Assembly: GCA_964019155.1 (NCBI GenBank)
Contig: CAXHSG010000004.1
Location: 1-64,000 of the forward strand
Direction: 5' to 3'
Length of the DNA stretch: 64,000 nt
Origin: Osedax fenrisi
Taxonomy: Eukaryota; Annelida; Polychaeta; Sabellida; Siboglinidae
Positions within the stretch are counted from its first letter, which is position 1. Each line of letters begins with the position of its first letter. The position numbers and the translations under genes were made by a program. A model generated the notes under the pieces. The model saw nothing but the letters and a program-made list of their open reading frames with translations. It was not told the DNA's origin and ran no database searches. Positions 10,622 through 23,893 of this stretch are shown piece by piece.

Positions 10622-11114
10622 AAAATTGTATATAAGTTATAGCTATATATACCTATATAGCTGGTATATGTATACTTATATATGTATATGTATATAATAT
10701 ATAATAATAATATTAATTAACTAATTAATATTAGGTATTACTATAAATTACTACTTTTTAAACCAAGAATACAAATATCTGATGCAAATATACCACTCAA
10801 AAAGTTATATATTAGTTACATAAACGTAAATATTCTCGATAATTATCAAATTAATATTAACTAATTAATAACAAATAAATATACATCGTTGTCGAATTAT
10901 TAAATACCAATTCATGTTATTCGAATATCAATAGTTACGGAATTATAGACGGAACAAATAATAATTGCCCTTATTTATTATGCAAAAATATATATATAAA
11001 CATCGATTATATTTGTATAAAAAAGTTAATTTATAAAATGTATTATAACGTAGATAATTTATAAATAATTATAATTAATTACGTAAATTAATGCTTTAAA
11101 AATTTCAAAAAGAT

Positions 11115-11232
11115 GTCTACAACACACGGTATTCCCAGGCGGTCTCCCATCCAAGTACTAACCGCGCTCGACGTAGCTTAACTTCAGTGATCGGACGAGA
11201 ACTGGTGCTTTCTACGTGATATGGCCGTAAAC
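11115..11232 (-). rRNA. 5S rRNA copy 19, C111T
   Basis: 118 bp with one change near the 3' end (helix I region). Confidence 0.94.
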
Positions 11233-11725
11233 AAAATTGTATATAAGTTATAGCTATATATACCTATATAGCTGGTATATGTATACTTATATATGTATAT
11301 GTATATAATATATAATAATAATATTAATTAACTAATTAATATTAGGTATTACTATAAATTACTACTTTTTAAACCAAGAATACAAATATCTGATGCAAAT
11401 ATACCACTCAAAAAGTTATATATTAGTTACATAAACGTAAATATTATCGATAATTATCAAATTAATATTAACTAATTAATAACAAATAAATATACATCGT
11501 TGTCGAATTATTAAATACCAATTCATGTTATTCGAATATCAATAGTTACGGAATTATAGACGGAACAAATAATAATTGCCCTTATTTATTATGCAAAAAT
11601 ATATATATAAACATCGATTATATTTGTATAAAAAAGTTAATTTATAAAATGTATTATAACGTAGATAATTTATAAATAATTATAATTAATTACGTAAATT
11701 AATGCTTTAAAAATTTCAAAAAGAT

Positions 11726-11843
11726 GTCTACAGCACACGGTATTCCCAGGCGGTCTCCCATCCAAGTACTAACCGCGCTCGACGTAGCTTAACTTCAGTG
11801 ATCGGACGAGAACTGGTGCTTTCTACGTGATATGGCCGTAAAC
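11726..11843 (-). rRNA. 5S rRNA copy 20
   Basis: 118 bp, consensus. The low-side spacer has attatcgataat. Confidence 0.97.
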
Positions 11844-12336
11844 AAAATTGTATATAAGTTATAGCTATATATACCTATATAGCTGGTATATGTATACTTA
11901 TATATGTATATGTATATAATATATAATAATAATATTAATTAACTAATTAATATTAGGTATTACTATAAATTACTACTTTTTAAACCAAGAATACAAATAT
12001 CTGATGCAAATATACCACTCAAAAAGTTATATATTAGTTACATAAACGTAAATATTCTCGATAATTATCAAATTAATATTAACTAATTAATAACAAATAA
12101 ATATACATCGTTGTCGAATTATTAAATACCAATTCATGTTATTCGAATATCAATAGTTACGGAATTATAGACGGAACAAATAATAATTGCCCTTATTTAT
12201 TATGCAAAAATATATATATAAACATCGATTATATTTGTATAAAAAAGTTAATTTATAAAATGTATTATAACGTAGATAATTTATAAATAATTATAATTAA
12301 TTACGTAAATTAATGCTTTAAAAATTTCAAAAAGAT

Positions 12337-12454
12337 GTCTACAGCACACGGTATTCCCAGGCGGTCTCCCATCCAAGTACTAACCGCGCTCGACGTAGCT
12401 TAACTTCAGTGATCGGACGAGAACTGGTGCTTTCTACGTGATATGGCCGTAAAC
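12337..12454 (-). rRNA. 5S rRNA copy 21
   Basis: 118 bp, consensus. Confidence 0.97.
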
Positions 12455-12955
12455 AAAATTGTATATAAGTTATAGCTATATATACCTATATAGCTGGTAT
12501 ATGTATACTTATATATGTATATGTATATATGTATATAATATATAATAATAATATTAATTAACTAATTAATATTAGGTATTACTATAAATTACTACTTTTT
12601 AAACCAAGAATACAAATATCTGATGCAAATATACCACTCAAAAAGTTATATATTAGTTACATAAACGTAAATATTCTCGATAATTATCAAATTAATATTA
12701 ACTAATTAATAACAAATAAATATACATCGTTGTCGAATTATTAAATACCAATTCATGTTATTCGAATATCAATAGTTACGGAATTATAGACGGAACAAAT
12801 AATAATTGCCCTTATTTATTATGCAAAAATATATATATAAACATCGATTATATTTGTATAAAAAAGTTAATTTATAAAATGTATTATAACGTAGATAATT
12901 TATAAATAATTATAATTAATTACGTAAATTAATGCTTTAAAAATTTCAAAAAGAT

Positions 12956-13089
12956 GTCTACAGCACACGGTATTCCCAGGCGGTCTCCCATCCAAGTACT
13001 AACCGCGCTCGACGTAGCTTAAGTAACTTATTAATTAACTTCAGTGATCGGACGAGAACTGGTGCTTTCTACGTGATATGGCCGTAAAC
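12956..13089 (-). pseudogene. 5S copy 22 with 16-bp insertion in box A
   Basis: 134 bp. The insertion mirrors 3 bp on the left (CTTAAG) and 4 bp on the right (TTAATTAA, 13031-13038) with about 7 bp of filler between. Duplicated TT. The low-side spacer is the +8 form. Confidence 0.86.
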
Positions 13090-13582
13090 AAAATTGTATA
13101 TAAGTTATAGCTATATATACCTATATAGCTGGTATATGTATACTTATATATGTATATGTATATAATATATAATAATAATATTAATTAACTAATTAATATT
13201 AGGTATTACTATAAATTACTACTTTTTAAACCAAGAATACAAATATCTGATGCAAATATACCACTCAAAAAGTTATATATTAGTTACATAAACGTAAATA
13301 TTCTCGATAATTATCAAATTAATATTAACTAATTAATAACAAATAAATATACATCGTTGTCGAATTATTAAATACCAATTCATGTTATTCGAATATCAAT
13401 AGTTACGGAATTATAGACGGAACAAATAATAATTGCCCTTATTTATTATGCAAAAATATATATATAAACATCGATTATATTTGTATAAAAAAGTTAATTT
13501 ATAAAATGTATTATAACGTAGATAATTTATAAATAATTATAATTAATTACGTAAATTAATGCTTTAAAAATTTCAAAAAGAT

Positions 13583-13700
13583 GTCTACAGCACACGGTAT
13601 TCCCAGGCGGTCTCGCATCCAAGTACTAACCGCGCTCGACGTAGCTTAACTTCAGTGATCGGACGAGAACTAGTGCTTTCTACGTGATATGGCCGTAAAC
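13583..13700 (-). rRNA. 5S rRNA copy 23, G86C and C29T
   Basis: 118 bp with two changes, one of them in box C. Confidence 0.92.
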
Positions 13701-14203
13701 AAAATTGTATATAAGTTATAGCTATATATACCTATATAGCTGGTATATGTATACTTATATATGTATATGTATATAATATATAATAATAATATTAATTAAC
13801 TAATTAATATTAGGTATTACTATAAATTACTATAAATTACTACTTTTTAAACCAAGAATACAAATATCTGATGCAAATATACCACTCAAAAAGTTATATA
13901 TTAGTTACATAAACGTAAATATTCTCGATAATTATCAAATTAATATTAACTAATTAATAACAAATAAATATACATCGTTGTCGAATTATTAAATACCAAT
14001 TCATGTTATTCGAATATCAATAGTTACGGAATTATAGACGGAACAAATAATAATTGCCCTTATTTATTATGCAAAAATATATATATAAACATCGATTATA
14101 TTTGTATAAAAAAGTTAATTTATAAAATGTATTATAACGTAGATAATTTATAAATAATTATAATTAATTACGTAAATTAATGCTTTAAAAATTTCAAAAA
14201 GAT

Positions 14204-14321
14204 GTCTACAGCACACGGTATTCCCAGGCGGTCTCCCATCCAAGTACTAACCGCGCTCGACGTAGCTTAACTTCAGTGATCGGACGAGAACTGGTGCTTT
14301 CTACGTGATATGGCCGTAAAC
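14204..14321 (-). rRNA. 5S rRNA copy 24
   Basis: 118 bp, consensus. The low-side spacer has the +10 duplication but without the G113A that usually goes with it. Confidence 0.97.
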
Positions 14322-14814
14322 AAAATTGTATATAAGTTATAGCTATATATACCTATATAGCTGGTATATGTATACTTATATATGTATATGTATATAATAT
14401 ATAATAATAATATTAATTAACTAATTAATATTAGGTATTACTATAAATTACTACTTTTTAAACCAAGAATACAAATATCTGATGCAAATATACCACTCAA
14501 AAAGTTATATATTAGTTACATAAACGTAAATATTCTCGATAATTATCAAATTAATATTAACTAATTAATAACAAATAAATATACATCGTTGTCGAATTAT
14601 TAAATACCAATTCATGTTATTCGAATATCAATAGTTACGGAATTATAGACGGAACAAATAATAATTGCCCTTATTTATTATGCAAAAATATATATATAAA
14701 CATCGATTATATTTGTATAAAAAAGTTAATTTATAAAATGTATTATAACGTAGATAATTTATAAATAATTATAATTAATTACGTAAATTAATGCTTTAAA
14801 AATTTCAAAAAGAT

Positions 14815-14932
14815 GTCTACAGCACACGGTATTCCCAGGCGGTCTCCCATTCAAGTACTAACCGCGCTCGACGTAGCTTAACTTCAGTGATCGGACGAGA
14901 ACTGGTGCTTTCTACGTGATATGGCCGTAAAC
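14815..14932 (-). rRNA. 5S rRNA copy 25, G82A
   Basis: 118 bp with one change in box C, shared with copy 38. First gene of higher-order repeat X. Confidence 0.94.
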
Positions 14933-15425
14933 AAAATTGTATATAAGTTATAGCTATATATACCTATATAGCTGGTATATGTATACTTATATATGTATAT
15001 GTATATAATATATAATAATAATATTAATTAACTAATTAATATTAGGTATTACTATAAATTACTACTTTTTAAACCAAGAATACAAATATCTGATGCAAAT
15101 ATACCACTCAAAAAGTTATATATTAGTTACATAAACGTAAATATTCTCGATAATTATCAAATTAATATTAACTAATTAATAACAAATAAATATACATCGT
15201 TGTCGAATTATTAAATACCAATTCATGTTATTCGAATATCAATAGTTACGGAATTATAGACGGAACAAATAATAATTGCCCTTATTTATTATGCAAAAAT
15301 ATATATATAAACATCGATTATATTTGTATAAAAAAGTTAATTTATAAAATGTATTATAACGTAGATAATTTATAAATAATTATAATTAATTACGTAAATT
15401 AATGCTTTAAAAATTTCAAAAAGAT

Positions 15426-15555
15426 GTCTACAGCACACGGTATTCCCAGGCGGTCTAGACCCGGAGCTCCCATCCAAGTACTAACCGCGCTCGACGTAGC
15501 TTAACTTCAGTGATCGGACGAGAACTGGTGCTTTCTACGTGATATGGCCGTAAAC
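15426..15555 (-). pseudogene. 5S copy 26 with 12-bp double-palindrome insertion in box C
   Basis: 130 bp. GGTCTAGACC (15452-15461) mirrors the left flank and GGAGCTCC (15463-15470) mirrors the right flank, with one C between them. Duplicated CT. The same event is in copy 39. Confidence 0.9.
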
Positions 15556-16058
15556 AAAATTGTATATAAGTTATAGCTATATATACCTATATAGCTGGTA
15601 TATGTATACTTATATATGTATATGTATATTATATATAATAATAATATTAATTAACTAATTAATATTAGGTATTACTATAAATTACTATAAATTACTACTT
15701 TTTAAACCAAGAATACAAATATCTGATGCAAATATACCACTCAAAAAGTTATATATTAGTTACATAAACGTAAATATTCTCGATAATTATCAAATTAATA
15801 TTAACTAATTAATAACAAATAAATATACATCGTTGTCGAATTATTAAATACCAATTCATGTTATTCGAATATCAATAGTTACGGAATTATAGACGGAACA
15901 AATAATAATTGCCCTTATTTATTATGCAAAAATATATATATAAACATCGATTATATTTGTATAAAAAAGTTAATTTATAAAATGTATTATAACGTAGATA
16001 ATTTATAAATAATTATAATTAATTACGTAAATTAATGCTTTAAAAATTTCAAAAAGAT

Positions 16059-16190
16059 GTCTATAGCACACGGTATTCCCAGGCGGTCTCCCATCCAAGT
16101 ACTAACCGCGCTCGACGTAGCTTATAAGCTAATAATTAACTTCAGTGATCGGACGAGAACTGGTGCTTTCTACGTGATATGGCCGTAAAC
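16059..16190 (-). pseudogene. 5S copy 27 with 14-bp palindromic insertion and G113A
   Basis: 132 bp. TAGCTTATAAGCTA (16118-16131) mirrors the left flank, followed by a short AT filler. G113A breaks the C6-G113 pair of helix I. The low-side spacer is the B' form (+10 and tgtatatta). Same as copy 40. Confidence 0.9.
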
Positions 16191-16683
16191 AAAATTGTAT
16201 ATAAGTTATAGCTATATATACCTATATAGCTGGTATATGTATACTTATATATGTATATGTATATAATATATAATAATAATATTAATTAACTAATTAATAT
16301 TAGGTATTACTATAAATTACTACTTTTTAAACCAAGAATACAAATATCTGATGCAAATATACCACTCAAAAAGTTATATATTAGTTACATAAACGTAAAT
16401 ATTCTCGATAATTATCAAATTAATATTAACTAATTAATAACAAATAAATATACATCGTTGTCGAATTATTAAATACCAATTCATGTTATTCGAATATCAA
16501 TAGTTACGGAATTATAGACGGAACAAATAATAATTGCCCTTATTTATTATGCAAAAATATATATATAAACATCGATTATATTTGTATAAAAAAGTTAATT
16601 TATAAAATGTATTATAACGTAGATAATTTATAAATAATTATAATTAATTACGTAAATTAATGCTTTAAAAATTTCAAAAAGAT

Positions 16684-16868
16684 GTCTACAGCACACGGTA
16701 TTCCCAGGCGGTCTCCCATCCAAGTACTAACCGCGCTCGACGTAGCTTAACTTCATGAAGTTAAGCTACGTCGAGCGCGGTTAGTACTTGGATGGGAGAC
16801 TGGTGTGATTGGTGAGACTGCAGTGATCGGACGAGAACTGGTGCTTTCTACGTGATATGGCCGTAAAC
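16684..16868 (-). pseudogene. 5S copy 28 with 67-bp inverted insertion
   Basis: 185 bp. The left flank is mirrored for 45 bp (palindrome 16711-16800), then about 17-20 bp of sequence not found elsewhere in the array (from 16801), then ACTGCAGT where the right flank is mirrored for 4 bp. Duplicated CA. The mirrored piece recreates a sense-oriented box A to box C fragment on the plus strand. Same as copy 41. Confidence 0.9.
16711..16800. repeat. Perfect 90-bp palindrome inside copy 28
   Basis: Arms 16711-16755 and 16756-16800 are exact reverse complements centred on CTTCA/TGAAG, with no loop. The mirrored part is the box A to box C side of the gene, the opposite side to that mirrored in copy 6. 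Confidence 0.95.
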
Positions 16869-17361
16869 AAAATTGTATATAAGTTATAGCTATATATACC
16901 TATATAGCTGGTATATGTATACTTATATATGTATATGTATATAATATATAATAATAATATTAATTAACTAATTAATATTAGGTATTACTATAAATTACTA
17001 CTTTTTAAACCAAGAATACAAATATCTGATGCAAATATACCACTCAAAAAGTTAAATATTAGTTACATAAACGTAAATATTCTCGATAATTATCAAATTA
17101 ATATTAACTAATTAATAACAAATAAATATACATCGTTGTCGAATTATTAAATACCAATTCATGTTATTCGAATATCAATAGTTACGGAATTATAGACGGA
17201 ACAAATAATAATTGCCCTTATTTATTATGCAAAAATATATATATAAACATCGATTATATTTGTATAAAAAAGTTAATTTATAAAATGTATTATAACGTAG
17301 ATAATTTATAAATAATTATAATTAATTACGTAAATTAATGCTTTAAAAATTTCAAAAAGAT

Positions 17362-17474
17362 GTCTACAGCACACGGTATTCCCAGGCGGTCTCCCATCCA
17401 AGTACTAACCGCGCTCGACGTAACTTCAGTGATCGGACGAGAACTGGTGCTTTCTACGTGATATGGCCGTAAAC
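17362..17474 (-). pseudogene. 5S copy 29 with 5-bp deletion in box A
   Basis: 113 bp. The plus-strand bases gctta (sense TAAGC) are missing at the same site where most insertions occur. Probably inactive. Shared with copy 42. Confidence 0.88.
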
Positions 17475-17967
17475 AAAATTGTATATAAGTTATAGCTATA
17501 TATACCTATATAGCTGGTATATGTATACTTATATATGTATATGTATATAATATATAATAATAATATTAATTAACTAATTAATATTAGGTATTACTATAAA
17601 TTACTACTTTTTAAACCAAGAATACAAATATCTGATGCAAATATACCACTCAAAAAGTTATATATTAGTTACATAAACGTAAATATTCTCGATAATTATC
17701 AAATTAATATTAACTAATTAATAACAAATAAATATACATCGTTGTCGAATTATTAAATACCAATTCATGTTATTCGAATATCAATAGTTACGGAATTATA
17801 GACGGAACAAATAATAATTGCCCTTATTTATTATGCAAAAATATATATATAAACATCGATTATATTTGTATAAAAAAGTTAATTTATAAAATGTATTATA
17901 ACGTAGATAATTTATAAATAATTATAATTAATTACGTAAATTAATGCTTTAAAAATTTCAAAAAGAT

Positions 17968-18085
17968 GTCTACAGCACACGGTATTCCCAGGCGGTCTCC
18001 CATCCAAGTACTAACCGCGCTCGACGTAGCTTAACTTCAGTGATCGGACGAGAACTGGTGCTTTCTACGTGATATGGCCGTAAAC
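17968..18085 (-). rRNA. 5S rRNA copy 30
   Basis: 118 bp, consensus. Its upstream region reads atacatatata instead of atacctatata. Confidence 0.97.
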
Positions 18086-18500
18086 AAAATTGTATATAAG
18101 TTATAGCTATATATACATATATAGCTGGTATATGTATACTTATATATGTATATGTATATAATATATAATAATAATATTAATTAACTAATTAATATTAGGT
18201 ATTACTATAAATTACTACTTTTTAAACCAAGAATACAAATAATAATTGCCCTTATTTATTATGCAAAAATATATATATAAACATCGATTATATTTGTATA
18301 AAAAAGTTGCAATTCATGTTATACGGAATTATAGACGGAACAAATAATAATTGCCCTTATTTATTATGCAAAAATATATATATAAACATCGATTATATTT
18401 GTATAAAAAAGTTAATTTATAAAATGTATTATAACGTAGATAATTTATAAATAATTATAATTAATTACGTAAATTAATGCTTTAAAAATTTCAAAAAGAT
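18086..18500. other. Rearranged 415-bp spacer
   Basis: The middle of the spacer is replaced by a 74-bp direct repeat (18235-18308 and 18340-18413) joined through a fragment of the aattcatgtta region. Junctions sit at short shared words (acaaat, tta), as expected for microhomology-mediated rearrangement. The dyad and TATA motif are kept. The same structure is found at 25789-26203. Confidence 0.88.
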
Positions 18501-18618
18501 GTCTACAGCACACGGTATTCCCAGGCGGTCTCCCATCCAAGTACTAACCGCGCTCGACGTAGCTTAACTTCAGTGATCGGACGAGAACTGGTGCTTTCTA
18601 CGTGATATGGCCGTAAAC
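18501..18618 (-). rRNA. 5S rRNA copy 31
   Basis: 118 bp, consensus; 533 bp after copy 30 because of the rearranged spacer. Its upstream region also has atacatatata. Confidence 0.96.
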
Positions 18619-18868
18619 AAAATTGTATATAAGTTATAGCTATATATACATATATAGCTGGTATATGTATACTTATATATGTATATGTATATAATATATA
18701 GACGGAACAAATAATAATTGCCCTTATTTATTATGCAAAAATATATATATAAACATCGATTATATTTGTATAAAAAAGTTAATTTATAAAATGTATTATA
18801 ACGTAGATAATTTATAAATAATTATAATTAATTACGTAAATTAATGCTTTAATTAATGCTTTTTTTTT
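18619..18868. other. Deleted 250-bp spacer ending in a T9 run
   Basis: Spacer cut down by an internal deletion joined at TATA (near 18698), so the dyad is lost. It ends with a duplicated attaatgcttt and nine T (18860-18868) directly against the truncated gene. The normal terminator is gone. The same structure is found at 26322-26571. Confidence 0.88.
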
Positions 18869-18950
18869 CCAAGTACTAACCGCGCTCGACGTAGCTTAAC
18901 TTCAGTGATCGGACGAGAACTGGTGCTTTCTACGTGATATGGCCGTAAAC
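18869..18950 (-). pseudogene. Truncated 5S copy 32, sense nt 1-82
   Basis: 82 bp. The last 36 nt, including most of box C and the 3' strand of helix I, are deleted, and no T-run follows on the sense strand (it is an A run). Cannot give a 5S RNA. Confidence 0.93.
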
Positions 18951-19443
18951 AAAATTGTATATAAGTTATAGCTATATATACATATATAGCTGGTATATGT
19001 ATACTTATATATGTATATGTATATAATATATAATAATAATATTAATTAACTAATTAATATTAGGTATTACTATAAATTACTACTTTTTAAACCAAGAATA
19101 CAAATATCTGATGCAAATATACCACTCAAAAAGTTATATATTAGTTACATAAACGTAAATATTCTCGATAATTATCAAATTAATATTAACTAATTAATAA
19201 CAAATAAATATACATCGTTGTCGAATTATTAAATACCAATTCATGTTATTCGAATATCAATAGTTACGGAATTATAGACGGAACAAATAATAATTGCCCT
19301 TATTTATTATGCAAAAATATATATATAAACATCGATTATATTTGTATAAAAAAGTTAATTTATAAAATGTATTATAACGTAGATAATTTATAAATAATTA
19401 TAATTAATTACGTAAATTAATGCTTTAAAAATTTCAAAAAGAT

Positions 19444-19561
19444 GTCTACAGCACACGGTATTCCCAGGCGGTCTCCCATCCAAGTACTAACCGCGCTCGA
19501 CGTAGCTTAACTTCAGTGATCGGACGAGAACTGGTGCTTTCTACGTGATATGGCCGTAAAC
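19444..19561 (-). rRNA. 5S rRNA copy 33
   Basis: 118 bp, consensus. The spacer on its low side (upstream of copy 32) has atacatatata. Confidence 0.97.
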
Positions 19562-20064
19562 AAAATTGTATATAAGTTATAGCTATATATACCTATATAG
19601 CTGGTATATGTATACTTATATATGTATATGTATATTATATATAATAATAATATTAATTAACTAATTAATATTAGGTATTACTATAAATTACTATAAATTA
19701 CTACTTTTTAAACCAAGAATACAAATATCTGATGCAAATATACCACTCAAAAAGTTATATATTAGTTACATAAACGTAAATATTCTCGATAATTATCAAA
19801 TTAATATTAACTAATTAATAACAAATAAATATACATCGTTGTCGAATTATTAAATACCAATTCATGTTATTCGAATATCAATAGTTACGGAATTATAGAC
19901 GGAACAAATAATAATTGCCCTTATTTATTATGCAAAAATATATATATAAACATCGATTATATTTGTATAAAAAAGTTAATTTATAAAATGTATTATAACG
20001 TAGATAATTTATAAATAATTATAATTAATTACGTAAATTAATGCTTTAAAAATTTCAAAAAGAT

Positions 20065-20182
20065 GTCTATAGCACACGGTATTCCCAGGCGGTCTCCCAT
20101 CCAAGTACTAACCGCGCTCGACGTAGCTTAACTTCAGTGATCGGACGAGAACTGGTGCTTTCTACGTGATATGGCCGTAAAC
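20065..20182 (-). rRNA. 5S rRNA copy 34, type B' (G113A)
   Basis: 118 bp. G113A opposes C6 in helix I. The low-side spacer has the +10 duplication and tgtatatta. Confidence 0.93.
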
Positions 20183-20675
20183 AAAATTGTATATAAGTTA
20201 TAGCTATATATACCTATATAGCTGGTATATGTATACTTATATATGTATATGTATATAATATATAATAATAATATTAATTAACTAATTAATATTAGGTATT
20301 ACTATAAATTACTACTTTTTAAACCAAGAATACAAATATCTGATGCAAATATACCACTCAAAAAGTTATATATTAGTTACATAAACGTAAATATTCTCGA
20401 TAATTATCAAATTAATATTAACTAATTAATAACAAATAAATATACATCGTTGTCGAATTATTAAATACCAATTCATGTTATTCGAATATCAATAGTTACG
20501 GAATTATAGACGGAACAAATAATAATTGCCCTTATTTATTATGCAAAAATATATATATAAACATCGATTATATTTGTATAAAAAAGTTAATTTATAAAAT
20601 GTATTATAACGTAGATAATTTATAAATAATTATAATTAATTACGTAAATTAATGCTTTAAAAATTTCAAAAAGAT

Positions 20676-20793
20676 GTCTACAGCACACGGTATTCCCAGG
20701 CGGTCTCCCATCCAAGTACTAACCGCGCTCGACGTAGCTTAACTTCAGTGATCGGACGAGAACTGGTGCTTTCTACGTGATATGGCCGTAAAC
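20676..20793 (-). rRNA. 5S rRNA copy 35
   Basis: 118 bp, consensus. Confidence 0.97.
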
Positions 20794-21286
20794 AAAATTG
20801 TATATAAGTTATAGCTATATATACCTATATAGCTGGTATATGTATACTTATATATGTATATGTATATAATATATAATAATAATATTAATTAACTAATTAA
20901 TATTAGGTATTACTATAAATTACTACTTTTTAAACCAAGAATACAAATATCTGATGCAAATATACCACTCAAAAAGTTATATATTAGTTACATAAACGTA
21001 AATATTCTCGATAATTATCAAATTAATATTAACTAATTAATAACAAATAAATATACATCGTTGTCGAATTATTAAATACCAATTCATGTTATTCGAATAT
21101 CAATAGTTACGGAATTATAGACGGAACAAATAATAATTGCCCTTATTTATTATGCAAAAATATATATATAAACATCGATTATATTTGTATAAAAAAGTTA
21201 ATTTATAAAATGTATTATAACGTAGATAATTTATAAATAATTATAATTAATTACGTAAATTAATGCTTTAAAAATTTCAAAAAGAT

Positions 21287-21404
21287 GTCTACAGCACACG
21301 GTATTCCCAGGCGGTCTCCCATCCAAGTACTAACCGCGCTCGACGTAGCTTAACTTCAGTGATCGGACGAGAACTGGTGCTTTCTACGTGATATGGCCGT
21401 AAAC
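21287..21404 (-). rRNA. 5S rRNA copy 36
   Basis: 118 bp, consensus. Confidence 0.97.
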
Positions 21405-21907
21405 AAAATTGTATATAAGTTATAGCTATATATACCTATATAGCTGGTATATGTATACTTATATATGTATATGTATATTATATATAATAATAATATTAAT
21501 TAACTAATTAATATTAGGTATTACTATAAATTACTATAAATTACTACTTTTTAAACCAAGAATACAAATATCTGATGCAAATATACCACTCAAAAAGTTA
21601 TATATTAGTTACATAAACGTAAATATTCTCGATAATTATCAAATTAATATTAACTAATTAATAACAAATAAATATACATCGTTGTCGAATTATTAAATAC
21701 CAATTCATGTTATTCGAATATCAATAGTTACGGAATTATAGACGGAACAAATAATAATTGCCCTTATTTATTATGCAAAAATATATATATAAACATCGAT
21801 TATATTTGTATAAAAAAGTTAATTTATAAAATGTATTATAACGTAGATAATTTATAAATAATTATAATTAATTACGTAAATTAATGCTTTAAAAATTTCA
21901 AAAAGAT

Positions 21908-22025
21908 GTCTATAGCACACGGTATTCCCAGGCGGTCTCCCATCCAAGTACTAACCGCGCTCGACGTAGCTTAACTTCAGTGATCGGACGAGAACTGGTG
22001 CTTTCTACGTGATATGGCCGTAAAC
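21908..22025 (-). rRNA. 5S rRNA copy 37, type B' (G113A)
   Basis: 118 bp, G113A, with the +10 and tgtatatta spacer on its low side. Its counterpart in repeat X copy 2 (copy 50) lacks all three. Confidence 0.93.
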
Positions 22026-22517
22026 AAAATTGTATATAAGTTATAGCTATATATACCTATATAGCTGGTATATGTATACTTATATATGTATATGTATATA
22101 ATATATAATAATAATATTAATTAACTAATTAATATTAGGTATTACTTTAATTACTACTTTTTAAACCAAGAATACAAATATCTGATGCAAATATACCACT
22201 CAAAAAGTTATATATTAGTTACATAAACGTAAATATTCTCGATAATTATCAAATTAATATTAACTAATTAATAACAAATAAATATACATCGTTGTCGAAT
22301 TATTAAATACCAATTCATGTTATTCGAATATCAATAGTTACGGAATTATAGACGGAACAAATAATAATTGCCCTTATTTATTATGCAAAAATATATATAT
22401 AAACATCGATTATATTTGTATAAAAAAGTTAATTTATAAAATGTATTATAACGTAGATAATTTATAAATAATTATAATTAATTACGTAAATTAATGCTTT
22501 AAAAATTTCAAAAAGAT

Positions 22518-22635
22518 GTCTACAGCACACGGTATTCCCAGGCGGTCTCCCATTCAAGTACTAACCGCGCTCGACGTAGCTTAACTTCAGTGATCGGACG
22601 AGAACTGGTGCTTTCTACGTGATATGGCCGTAAAC
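22518..22635 (-). rRNA. 5S rRNA copy 38, G82A
   Basis: 118 bp; counterpart of copy 25. The spacer on its low side is 1 bp short (tactttaatt). Confidence 0.94.
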
Positions 22636-23128
22636 AAAATTGTATATAAGTTATAGCTATATATACCTATATAGCTGGTATATGTATACTTATATATGTA
22701 TATGTATATAATATATAATAATAATATTAATTAACTAATTAATATTAGGTATTACTATAAATTACTACTTTTTAAACCAAGAATACAAATATCTGATGCA
22801 AATATACCACTCAAAAAGTTATATATTAGTTACATAAACGTAAATATTCTCGATAATTATCAAATTAATATTAACTAATTAATAACAAATAAATATACAT
22901 CGTTGTCGAATTATTAAATACCAATTCATGTTATTCGAATATCAATAGTTACGGAATTATAGACGGAACAAATAATAATTGCCCTTATTTATTATGCAAA
23001 AATATATATATAAACATCGATTATATTTGTATAAAAAAGTTAATTTATAAAATGTATTATAACGTAGATAATTTATAAATAATTATAATTAATTACGTAA
23101 ATTAATGCTTTAAAAATTTCAAAAAGAT

Positions 23129-23258
23129 GTCTACAGCACACGGTATTCCCAGGCGGTCTAGACCCGGAGCTCCCATCCAAGTACTAACCGCGCTCGACGT
23201 AGCTTAACTTCAGTGATCGGACGAGAACTGGTGCTTTCTACGTGATATGGCCGTAAAC
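23129..23258 (-). pseudogene. 5S copy 39 with 12-bp double-palindrome insertion
   Basis: 130 bp; counterpart of copy 26, with palindromes at 23155-23164 and 23166-23173. Confidence 0.9.
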
Positions 23259-23761
23259 AAAATTGTATATAAGTTATAGCTATATATACCTATATAGCTG
23301 GTATATGTATACTTATATATGTATATGTATATTATATATAATAATAATATTAATTAACTAATTAATATTAGGTATTACTATAAATTACTATAAATTACTA
23401 CTTTTTAAACCAAGAATACAAATATCTGATGCAAATATACCACTCAAAAAGTTATATATTAGTTACATAAACGTAAATATTCTCGATAATTATCAAATTA
23501 ATATTAACTAATTAATAACAAATAAATATACATCGTTGTCGAATTATTAAATACCAATTCATGTTATTCGAATATCAATAGTTACGGAATTATAGACGGA
23601 ACAAATAATAATTGCCCTTATTTATTATGCAAAAATATATATATAAACATCGATTATATTTGTATAAAAAAGTTAATTTATAAAATGTATTATAACGTAG
23701 ATAATTTATAAATAATTATAATTAATTACGTAAATTAATGCTTTAAAAATTTCAAAAAGAT

Positions 23762-23893
23762 GTCTATAGCACACGGTATTCCCAGGCGGTCTCCCATCCA
23801 AGTACTAACCGCGCTCGACGTAGCTTATAAGCTAATAATTAACTTCAGTGATCGGACGAGAACTGGTGCTTTCTACGTGATATGGCCGTAAAC
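23762..23893 (-). pseudogene. 5S copy 40 with 14-bp palindromic insertion and G113A
   Basis: 132 bp; counterpart of copy 27, with the palindrome at 23821-23834. Confidence 0.9.

Larger units (their letters stand above)
14815..22517. repeat. Higher-order repeat X, copy 1 (7,703 bp, 13 genes, copies 25-37)
   Basis: This block carries a fixed order of rare variants: G82A, the double-palindrome insertion, TAGCTTATAAGCTA with G113A, the 90-bp palindrome, the 5-bp deletion, the 533-bp unit, the truncated gene, then B-type units. The same order follows in copies 38-49, exactly 7,703 bp later. The left border lies somewhere in the 14,322-14,815 spacer, because copies 24 and 37 do not match. Confidence 0.93.
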
